Below, piece by piece: positions 34,901-46,900 of a stretch of DNA of 64,000 bases; within the stretch, counting starts at the first letter, position 1, and every line of letters begins with the position of its first letter. The stretch is taken from the NCBI GenBank assembly GCA_030998225.1, contig JAPYXD010000715.1, positions 8,002,501 through 8,066,500 of the forward strand. The letters are read 5' to 3'. Both the position numbers and the translations under genes were made by a program. The DNA is from Diplolepis rosae. Taxonomy: Eukaryota > Arthropoda > Insecta > Hymenoptera > Diplolepididae. The notes under the pieces were generated by a model that searched no databases, had not been told where the DNA came from, and was given only the letters and a program-made list of their open reading frames with translations.

Positions 34901-37900
34901 TACAATTTTCAAAAATGCGAATTTCGAAAAAAGAAAAGTTGTGCTGAGTTGTGCTTGGCGTGCACAACAAATCTCTTCCTTAACAATTTTCTCTCAGACG
35001 CATCTTTTTCAAAATAAATACATTTTTGTCAATTTCAAAATTTGTGTAGACACGTAATTTTCAAAAATGCGAATTTCGAAAAAAGAAAAGTTGTGCTGAG
35101 TTGTGCTAGGCGAGTACAACAAATCTCTTCCTTAACAATTATCTCTCAGACGCATCCTTTTCAAAATAAATACACATTTGCCACATTCAAAATTTGTTTA
35201 AACATATAATTTTCAAAAATACGAATTTCGAAAATAGAAAAGTCGTGCTGAGTTGTGCTAGGCGAGCACAACAAATCTCTTCCTCAACAATTTTCTCTCA
35301 GACGCATCTTTTTCAAAATAAATACATTTTTGTCAATTTCGAAATTTGTTCAAATATATAATTTTCAAAAGTGCGAATCAAAGATCAAATCAAAAGATGT
35401 GAACCGTAACACACATTTATGCTGAGCCTTTCATTGCAACACCCTTTTTCTTTTGTGGGTGGTAACTTTAATGCATCCCTTAAGTTTTTTATGCCAGAAA
35501 CTTTTAGAATTGGTAGGTCTATGTGTGCCTCTATGTATGTGTTAATTTGCCTACTCTTCCATATTGTGCAAGTATATTCAATTTTATAACTAGGCGTTTT
35601 CGAAAAAAGACTGTGTCCAAGATCACTTATATTATACACTCAGCGTTGACTTTAACAATGTTATACATTAATTTGTCACTTTGTCTTTTATATTGCTTTA
35701 TTTCTTTTACAGTAATGGGGGAATCCCGGAGAATCCTAGCACGTTCTTTGTAAACTGCGGCACCTATTTTGTTTTTTATGAAAGTTTTGGCGCAAGTAAA
35801 AATGTCGCTCGTAACATCTTTAATTATTGGTTGATAAAATTCATGCGTTATAATTGCCATGCTTACAAGTTGTAATAAACTGTCAAAAGCACATGTGTTC
35901 GATAAAACTGTGATTGTGGATCTTTCTCTTACGTTTTTACATCGCCCTCCATTTGGCAAAATGGGCAACCACGTGATTTTTTTTTGTGTTGGTTCAAATT
36001 GAGGACAAGGTTCTCCATACAACGCCCCCTTTTGTTTAGGTTTTTTCTTGTTTCTATATTCTTGTAAATCCTTAAAATCGCTAACAACTTTTAGAATATC
36101 TTTCTCAAGATCATCTCCGTTGTCACTAGGGTACGGTCTAGAATCGAGTAGGAAGGAATGTTCAACATCATCGTCCAGATCATCCCGTAACTCAGATTCA
36201 TTAATCCTTTCTGCGCATATTTCCTCTTCTTCTGACTCGTCACTGATCGCTGCTTGTTCCATTCCAATGATTTTTTTATTCTTATTTCGCCAGTTGTGTT
36301 CATTATTCAGTTCAATTACTTCATCATCCCAGTGCTGAGTCGAGTTTTCATTCGTACGTGCTTTGGAAATTTCAGAATAATTTTCCCTAGCTGAAATATT
36401 TGTTTTTTTAGTAATGCCTTGTTGATTTTTCTTCTTGTCGTTGTAGATATCTTTTTTGTTTACTTCCGCCATTGTTTTAAAGTTTTCGTCATCATTTATC
36501 TTCCTTTTTAGTTGTTTTCTTGACATCTTTGTATTTTTTATGACTGCTTCTACATTGCCATATTTTGTTATGACTATACTTCCTGCTGCAGCTTCCTTCA
36601 ACAATTTTTTTCTCCGTGTATAAATTCTTTAAGCTTTTTAACCTCTATTAGACGATGTTTGTATAATTTGTAACATCAATTATTATTATTAACATCTGGT
36701 GTACTTGTCTTGCCGATACAAGCACAAAATTTAAAACAATGAAAAATTATATTTTTCTTTATTTTTATTAATCAACAAATCATTTTATAGTTAGTTGAAA
36801 TAAAAATTCAGTTTCTAATGGCCATTGCTAAATTTCATGCAGGGTATTGAAGACAAATTTGTAAATCCAGTTCTGCATCATTGCACTGTGAACTATTTAA
36901 TTACAATAACATTTTTCTAAAATTTGTACATAAACGTACGGCTATTTAACACTAGAACTACCAGCATTTTATACAATTTCATTTATTTCATTTTCATTAT
37001 CTATTTTATCTATTACATTTCATTTAATTTGTCTATTTATTCATTCATATTCTGCTTTAAAAGTCATACAATATATTAATATATAAACATTTTTAAAAAT
37101 TTTCAATGAAATATACCACCAGTCTTTTCGACTGGTCTGGTAGTTCTAGTGTTGAGATACAACCTTCGGAATAGTAGAAAAGATTCTCGGAATCATTCTC
37201 AAAATTCCAAAGAATCCAACAATTCGGCCAACTGCAGATTTCGTGGCTTTACGGAGGGGTCGCAGAGGAGTGAAAATCATCGACCGTGATCGAACTCGCC
37301 CGAATATAACCGATTGAGCGCATGTTGTAAAAACCTCGGTAAAAACAAAGAAATCAATAATTCTCAGAAATTCACTTGAATAGTGAGTCTCTCCCAGGCT
37401 GTAATGCCACAATAATTATTCGGGAGGTTGTACACTATATGAAACTAGGAAGAAGTGTAAAATACAAAAAAATTAGCTAAATACTACTAGTCACAATTAT
37501 GCGTCTATCCTGCAAGACTGTATCTTTGTTCAAAGATAAACCCAAAAATATACAAAATATTTAATTATATTCATAAGAAATATGGAGATTTGACCGTGAA
37601 AAACAAAGCATGTTAGATCAAGCTCGTCTACTGCAAGTCTACATTTTTTTATAATAATTTGAAAACCATACTGTATATATAATTGTCATCTTAGGTTCGT
37701 CATGAATCAGAGACTGTAAGATAAACATTGTAAGACTTTCCAATTTTTATACGTACGATGATTTAAAGTTAAGAAATAAACATTTTCAAATGTCAGTAAT
37801 TTCGCCCGTCCTTTTCACACACTATCTTGGTCTCTATTTATGACAAATACACCAGGCACTCAATAAGCTTTTCGGAGAATTTTCAAAAATCTCTATTTTT

Positions 37901-40900
37901 ATTTCTCGATAAAATCTCCACGATTAAAGATGGGCATTTTTTGTACACATTTTTAATGTAGGATGAACGCAGTTTTTTAGTAGAAACTATGAATAAACAT
38001 GTTCAATCATCAAATTCAACAAATTATATAAACACTTTTACTTACCTATAGCTTAAACCACATTTCCAACTAGTACAATAATTATCCACGACTTGAAAGA
38101 AATGTATATGAGCAAACTGAATCAGATAAAACAAATATATCTCGAAAATGTCTTGATTTCACTCAGGCCACGACTGAAAATGACGAGTCGTTATAACCAA
38201 AACGTCTGTTCCTACGTCGCTTCACCATTAACGGATATATTAAAGAACCAAAATTGCATATATTGTAACAAGCAAAGATGCGTCTGAGAGAAAATTGTTA
38301 AGGAAGAGACTTATTGTGTTTGCCTAGCACAACTCAGCACAACTTTTCTTTTTTCGAAATTCGCATTTTTGAAAATTATATGTTTGAACAAATTTTAAAA
38401 TTGACAAAAATGTATTTATTTTGAAAAAGATGCGTCTGAGAGAAAATTGTTAAGGAAGAGATTTGTTGTGCTCGCAGAGCACAAATCAGCACGACTTTTC
38501 TTTTTTCGAAATTCGCTTTTTTCAAAATTATATGTTTGCACAAATTTTGAAATTGACAAAAATGTATTTATTTTGAAAAGGATGCGTCTGAGAGATAATT
38601 GTTAAGGAAGAGATTTGTTGTTCTCGCCTAGCACAACTCAGCACGACTTTTCTATTTTCGAAATTCGTATTTTTGAAAATTATATGTTTAAACAAATTTT
38701 GAAATTGACAAATATGTATTTATTTTGAAAAAGATGCGTCTGAGAGAAAATTGTTGAGGAAGAGATTTTTTGTGCTCGCCTAGCACAACACAGCACAACT
38801 TTTCTTTTTTCGAAATTCGCTTTTTTGAAAATTATATGTTTAAACAAATTTTGAATGTGGCAAATGTGTATTTATTTTGAAAAGGATGCGTCTGAGAGAT
38901 AATTGTTAAGGAAGAGATTTGTTGTACTTGCCTAGCACAACTCAGCACAACTTTTGTTTTTTTTTCAAATTCACATTTTCGAAAATTTTTGTGTTTTTTT
39001 TGGAAATCCTTTTTTTTGGATTAAAATTTGAATTTCATTATTTTTATGTGCAGCACAATACTGTGTATACTTAGAGCAACCTAGCACAAGTTTTTTTTCA
39101 AAATTTTATTTTTCTCAAAAACTGTTTGTGATATCGAAATTTAGTTTACGGCACGTTCTTTGATATATTAAGGGCTACCTAGCACAACTTTTTTATATCA
39201 AAAAAACAAAATGGCGGTGCTAGTCAAAAAATAGTTTTTTGGGTATTTTGGCTCGAGTTTTAATTTTTTCAAAAAAATTTTTGCGGCACAATGCAGCACA
39301 AATCTAGCACAATTCAGCACAACTTTCATTTTTTTGAAAATATAAAATGGCGGCGCCAACTTCTCGGACATCGTAAACGGCCCCCACTACTGACCCGTGT
39401 GGATCCTCACGCAACCAAAGCGGCGTGTCGGTGTGTCCCCACTTTCTCACTTCGATTTCACGCTGTCGGCTGTTAAGCTAAGATCGAGAATTATGTTTCT
39501 CTCGACTTCGTGTGAAAGAGGCGCGAAGCAGACGACAGATTCAAAATGTTAAAATATATAGTTTAAGATATTAGCTTTCTTTTTTTGATATTTTGATAAA
39601 CACTTACCTAAAATGAATATCTGAAATTTTTTTTTTGAATTTTAAGATGAAAAAAAGGTAATAAGAAATAATTTTTTAGTAAAATTTATGGTTCAATAAG
39701 TGTTTAAAGTCTCGAAACAAAATATCGATTTATATATTTTTTAGCCTTGTAAATAAATTATTTGAAATTGAAAAATTATATGGACGATAATTCATATATA
39801 TCAAGATAAGATATTCCAAAGGAATTTTCATAAATTTTATTTTATGCTAGAGGAATTTAAGGTGTAATTTTCAATACAAAATTAAATATGGTTTTTTATT
39901 TTTTCAATAATCAAACCTTTTATTCACAATTATGTATTGAAAAAGAGGCTCTAGAAAGTGGTACGTATTTTAAAAGCTTGTTCAAAGTATTTTATTATTA
40001 TAATACAGTCATGTCTCGTTTATTTCAAGTATCCCGAAACGAGCGAGTCTTGTTTATTTCAAGTCACGAGGGGTTCCCACCACTTCCTCAGTTGACATAC
40101 CGACCGAATGCACCTTCCCAACTCTCTTCACACTTCTTCCGAGCACTCCGCAGAGCTTCACGTGACTTTGAAATAGTGGGGCGCGAAGGGGAGCGTGAAA
40201 CTTGAAATACACGAGACGCTCGACTTGAGATAAACGAGACTTGAAATAAACGAGACTTGACTGTATCTGTCAATTTTGCTTCATACTAAAGAAATCTCAA
40301 GGTGTAATTTCATATGCAACATTAGATATATGTTTATATATATTTTAAAATAATTAAACCTCTTATGTATACTTTTATATCGAAGTAGTCATGCGAAAGA
40401 TTTTAAGTATTCTAAAAACTTTTTCAAAGTATTTCATCTCAAAGATATATATATTATATTGACAGTGACTTAATTTTGATAATAACATCTCAAAAAAAAA
40501 TTCCTAATAATATCATGAAAGTTAATAAAATCTAATGAGCTCAATTTTAAAGGAAAATGTTAATTTCATAAAAAGATACAACAATAATGTCAAATTTTTA
40601 TATTTTTTGATATGAATAAGTTATCTTACATGAACTTTTACAGAAATTTTGTCAAGTGGTCTTGTTGATAAAAATAATGTATAGATTATAGTCATCATGA
40701 AATTTTACGATTTTTAAGTCAACATTTTGATTAAGGTAGTTGTCGCGCCAAAAATCAATCTCTGGAAAAAGAAGTTTTTCTATGATTCCAAGACTGGTAA
40801 TTATATCATCAGCCATGTCATATGTAAGGAAAGACACTCCTTTTAATAAAAAAAAATTAAAAATTACGAAAAATAATATTTGAATAATGTTTTTTGTAAT

Positions 40901-43900
40901 AGGATATTTCCTTCTTATCGCTCCATACCAAATTTTCAAAAATTGTGCGATTCTGATAAATCATGAATCATTTTTTTAGGAAAAGGATTCTCTACAACTT
41001 TACCGTTTCCGATTTTTGAAAATGAATTCTTTAATGGTTTAAATCATTAAAAAACAATTTTTCAAAACGAAATTTTTATAAACAAATTGCGATAATAATC
41101 GATTCATTTTCAAAAATCGGAAATGGTGAAGTTGTAGAGAATCCTTTTCCTAAAAAAATGATTCATGATTTATCAGAATCGCACAATTTTTGAAAATTTG
41201 GTATGGAGCGATAAGAAGGAAATATCCTATTACAAAAAACATTATTCAAATATTATTTTTCGTAATTTTTAAATTTTTTTTATTAAAAGGAGTCTTTCCT
41301 TACATATGACATGGCTGATGATATAATTACCAATCTTGGAATCATAGAAAAACTTCTTTTTCCAGAGACTGATTTTTGGCGCGACAACTACCTTAATATC
41401 CCTAAATTTCATTAAAGTATGGTATACATTGATTTTTAAAAAAATCTCGTGAGAAGTTACACGTTTTGAAAATTATACAAGTTTTATGGTTGTATCATAT
41501 TTGACCCTAAGATAGTATACAGAAAAAAATACTAATAATATTTTAATTAGCTATCAAAATACTATGAAGGCATACTTTTGAAATGAGACCAAAAACTTTT
41601 TAAATTTTTAATTTTTTCTAAGAGTGTTTAACATTTTATTGATAGTTTGGATTTCTCAAAATAATGTATAGACTATGGTCATCATGAAATTTTACGACTT
41701 TTTAGTATGCAGAAAAAAAATTCCATAAATATCCTTATTTATTAGCTAAATAAACTATGACTCACCTTTCAGGCCATAGTTCATGTAAGATAAATTGTTC
41801 ATATTAAAAAATATCAAAATTGTACATTTTTGTAGTATCTTTTTATGAAATTAACATTTTTCTTTCAAATTAAGCTCATTAGATGCAGAATTTTATTACC
41901 TTTCATGATATTATTAGGAATTTTTTCTTAGTTATAATCAAAATCAATTCACTTTCAATATAAATAAAACAACAGGTGAAATAAAAAAATTTGTATTGAT
42001 TTTATAAAAATCAAGTCACTTGAACAGAGGCAGAAACAAGAGATGATGAACATGTAATTACCGATGTGTAATTATAAAATAATTTCCATGCCTGTATAAA
42101 TGAAGGGTTTGATTATAAAACAAAATAAATTGTAACTAAATTTGCATAAGAAATAACATCATGAGATTTCCCTGACATAATGTAAAATTGAAAAATATAT
42201 CATGAAATAAAATGCTTTGGAATAGCTGTTAGAATACTTAAAATCCTTCGCATGACTATTTCAATATACAAGTATACATAAGAGGTTTGATTATTTTTAA
42301 ATATATATAAACATAAATCTAATGTTGCATACGCAACATATGCAACATGTTGCATCATATGTTGCATATTTAAGAGATTTATTTAGTATGAAGCAAAATT
42401 GACAGATATTATAACAATAAAATACTTTGGGAAAGCTTTCAAAATACGTAACACTTTTTAAGAGCCTCTTTTTCAATACAGGATTGTGAATAAAAGGTTT
42501 GATTATTCAAAAAATAAAAGACCATATTTAATTTTGTATTGAAAATTACACCTTAAATTCCTCTAGTATCAAATAAAATTTATGAAAATTCCTTTGGAAT
42601 AAAATACCTCAAAAAGAATTTTTATTATACTTGACATCTTTTATGGCAATTTCAACAAATAAATGTAAATAAAAGGTTTGATTATTCAAAAATGAAATAA
42701 ATTATATCTTATTTTGTATACGAAATCACACATTAAGAATTCTTTGGTATGAAGCAAAGTTGACAAATATAATAATAAAATACATTTATTAATTTTTTTT
42801 TAAATCAAACCTTTTATTCACGCTTATATATTAAAATTGCCATATGAAAGTTGCGAAGTATTCAAAAAAAATTTTTTTAGTAGTTTATTATTATAAAATT
42901 TGTCAATTTTACTTTATAAAAAAGAAATCTCAATGTGTAATTTTGTGTGCAAAATTAGATATAATTTAGATATTTTTTAATAATAGAATTCTTTTGTTCA
43001 TACTTGTATATTCAAGTAGTCATGTGAAAAGGTGCTACACATTATAAAAAAAGGTGCATATATATTCAAAAAATCTTTCCAAAGTATTTTATTCGAACCT
43101 TTTATTTCTTAAATTTGAATCTCATGATTCATCTTATCTTGATATGAATTATCGTCCATATAATTTTTCAATTTCAAATAATTTATTTACAAGGCTAAAA
43201 AATATATAAATCGATATTTTATTTTGAGACTTTAAACACTTATTGAAGCATAAATTTTACTTAAAAATTATTTCTCAAGTGTTTAAATCATCTTAGAATT
43301 CAAAAAAATCTCTCAGATATTCATTTTAGGTAAGTGTTTATCAAAATATCAAAAAAAGAAAGCTAATATCTTAAACTATATATTTTATCATTTTGAGTTT
43401 GTCGTCTGCTTCGCGCCTCTTTCACACGAAGTCGAGAGAAACATAATTCTCGATCATAGCTCAACAGCCGCCAGCATGAAATTGAAGCTAGAAAGTGGGG
43501 ACACACCGATACGTCGCGTTTGGTTGTGTGAGGATTAGTGATGGGCGATACCGATTCGATTCTTTAAGTATCGGGTACTTTTGCACTCGATACTCGGTAC
43601 TCGATTCGATACGTAGAAAGTCGATACTTTCGCGATTCGATTCTTTTTTAACCGATATCGGCTATATCGATACTTTCGTTCTTGAGAACACTTCCAAATT
43701 CCAACTAAATATACTTTGCTCTCTCACTCTAACTATAGTGAACTATAGACTCGTGGACACTCGTGAAGACTCGAAAGGAAATTTCTTCTTTGCTCATCAG
43801 TCAAGTAAGTTTTACTTAATATTTCTTAATATTCTATTCTAATTTTGAGGCCGTTGTAAACAGTGATCCCAGATCTGAAACCGACGCAGTGTCTCACACT

Positions 43901-46900
43901 CTCAGCCTGCCTGTCGGTGTGAAGCAAGTAGGGAGCGAAGACGGGGCACGTTGCCATTTTTCTTTCCTCGTTACTCTTGCATGCGAGAACGACTCGTCCC
44001 ATTTCCCCTTATTGTCCTCGCTTCTTCGTTACAATGCATGCGTTTTCAACTGTTCCAAGTTTTAGATTTCAGGCTGTCGTTTATCGAGTCGAAATTGAGA
44101 AATGTGTTTCTCTCGACTCCGTGCAAAAGAGGCGCGAAGCAGACGACAATTTCAAATTTACAGAATATGTAGTTATGGAAATAATACTTCTTTTTTCGAT
44201 ATTTTAATCAATTTTTCCCTAAAATAAACATCTATAAGATTTAAAAACATTGTGGAATCATTTTGAAAGTCTAAAAATTATTTTAAAGCGGAAATTTGAA
44301 ATTGTTAAATATTTAAAATTTGAATCTATATATAAATTGAAAATATTTGAAATTTTTAAAGGAAAGCTTAAATTATAAAGTTCGAATTTCCATACTTTTT
44401 ACCAATTTTGTAAATTTAAAAAGTTTTCAATTAGCGAATTATTTAGCATTAAGAAGAGATAAACATAAAATTTAAGATTGAATATTACATTCTCAATTTT
44501 ATGTTAGACATATTTTCATCTCACTTTTTGCAGCCTAATCACAGACTTCATTCAAAAAATGAATTGCTTTACGGAAAGGAAAAACTTTCTAATAGAAGGA
44601 GATAAATTAAAAAGCTAAAAAATGTGTTCAGTGATATTTGCATCTGACCACATAAGTATTTATTGATTTCAACTTTTACATGAAAATTTTTTTTTCAAGT
44701 TCGTGTTTAAATCTTGTCACGATTTTACAAGATCTTATGGGCAGATGCAATCTGTTAAATGAAATATTTTGTAATTCTTAATTTGCCTGTTCTTCTGAAA
44801 TCGTAGGAAAAATTCAAAGTCGATAAATGGTTAAAATTTTATATCAAGATTTCAATTACAAAATTTTAAAGCTTTGTGAATGAACGGTTTCATATTTAGA
44901 AAATACTTCAACTCTGTGAAGCATTTTTATATTTTAAGTGTAAAATCTGTGCTTAGGCCACAAAAAAGTAAGATAAAAATACTTTCATTATAAAATTAAG
45001 AATGTAGATTTAGCACTCATTAGGTCAAATGTTTATTACTTCTTCATGTAAAATACTTTGCACATAATTCTCTGATTACATATTTTTTAAATGTTGGAAC
45101 ATTTAAGAAATTCATGAATATTTAACCTATTTATAAAAACTAAAAATTTACAAATAAAGCTTCGACTGACAAATCTAAGAATTTGTAAATTATTGATCTA
45201 TTTTCTTGTAAGTTCGAACATAGGAGAACTTAAAATTCCACAATGACTTTATTTTTCAAGTGATCCTTAAACCTTTCTTTAATCTTGAGAATTCTTCCAG
45301 AGCTTTATTTCAGGTGAGTGACTTTTTTTTAAATGAAAGATTTCGTAATTCTAAATTATCTTGTAAAATTGTAAAAAAATTCTAAAGCTTCAAAGTAAAT
45401 TTTTCTGTCTAATTCAAAGCTACTGAGTATTCAATGTTTAAAACCAAAATATTAAATAAAAGATATTCATTCTCTGGGAACTAAATTCTTTAAGAACACA
45501 ATTTTTTCCTCTTTATAAAGAATCTCAATTTTCAAATTGAAAGTCTTCGGATAGGTCACTAAAACTTGGGATGAAAATACGTGTATTATACAATTTACGT
45601 TAAAGTTTTTAAATCTTTCTACAATTTTACAAGATGAGCCTAATTTAGACTACGAAAAATTGTGCAATCGACAAAAACAGTGATTCTAGACAAAAACCAA
45701 AATGGAAAGAAGAAGAAGCACCACAGAAAGTGGAATCCACAAATATTTCTCCAAAGTCCTTAACGAAACCGATAAAAGTCGTTGCAATTTTTGCACAAAA
45801 TTAATTTCAAGAAAAGATAGCTGCACAACAAACATGTGGAAATACCTACGATCCAAACATTCACTTCAGATGTCAATGCAGTCAACCCAAGAGAGTGGAA
45901 ATGGTGGCAATAAAGAGGGTCAAAATGAAAAGAATGACACAGATGAACATTCACAGGTAAACATTCACACTAAAAAAAAATTTTATGGGTGTGATCTTCA
46001 TTTTCAATACATATATTTGCATTCTAGGGCCATTCTTCAAGTGCTGAAAATTTCAAGATGAGCAGGAAACGTAAAAACGAAAATTCAGAGAAATCATCGA
46101 CAGAAGGATCTAGAGCTGAGAAGACGCCCAAAATAAACGAAATTTTTCAAGACATCAAAGCTTTTAAAGGTAATAAATTTAAAACTAAGTAAAACTCTTT
46201 CAACATTTTCAAAATAGAATATGTAGTTTATTTTTCAGAAAATGATTTCAATACAAAAAAAATCAAATGCTTTACGTGGGTGTTAAAAATTAATTTTGAT
46301 TGTAGTCCAGAAATTGCCAAGCATTTCCAAAATTATTTCTGAAATAAATCTCAAAGAAATCTTAATAAAATGAATATGATAAAATAATGTAATATAACAT
46401 AGTAGTGTAACTTAATGATAACAAAGTCAAAATAAATAAAAATGAGACATTATATCATAGTGATATTTCAAATGGAAAATTTGACAATAGAATATCTTCG
46501 GACATTATAAAAAACTCAAAATTTATTTTAGAAAGAAACGAATCATAAAATTAAATATACATTTTTAATTATTTACATTTCATTATTGTATTTCCTATTC
46601 AATCAATTTCATGTACATACATTACAAAATTTAGTAAAAGTATAATTCGAATGAAAATTGATCATGATCTTTGATAAGTATTATTTACATTTAATCATTT
46701 TATTGTCCATCGACATTTTAAATTTTTCATATTTTTTTACTTTTTTATTCATGTGTAAAGTTGAAAAAAAAAACAATTACGTGTATAAGTGAACCAACGT
46801 TTTATTTAGCCAATTAAAAAACACTTATAGAAAGTTTTTTGTTACTTTTTATTTAGAGGGAGGAACAAAACATGCCGCCATCACCAACGCTCTACTCTTC

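Larger units (their letters stand above)
34178..39371 (-). mobile_element. 5.2-kb Mutator-like element with 1.1-1.2-kb TIRs, TSD CGTAAACGG
   Basis: CGTAAACGG occurs at 34169-34177 and 39372-39380; without the insertion FB-A reads continuously. Ends are ATGTCCGAGAAGTTGGC and the exact inverse. Inverted repeats cover 34178-35379 and 38278-39371 and consist largely of 152-bp tandem units. A 9-bp duplication with very long TIRs is typical of Mutator-like elements (established), so the class is inferred. No MULE transposase was recognised; the only sizeable gene is the peptidase-like frame at 35385-36604. Confidence 0.8.

Noticed and set aside
34631..35390. CRISPR-like array
   Set aside because: The 152-bp units are contiguous tandem repeats with no unique spacers, inverted at the other end of a transposon in a eukaryotic genome.
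37146..37412. 88-residue frame as the missing transposase of the Mutator-like element
   Set aside because: It is too short, starts within a MITE end and lacks any zinc finger or DDE motif.
40652..40939. 95-residue frame as a foldback-encoded protein
   Set aside because: The DNA is mirrored in the other palindrome arm where the frame is not kept, and no domain is visible.
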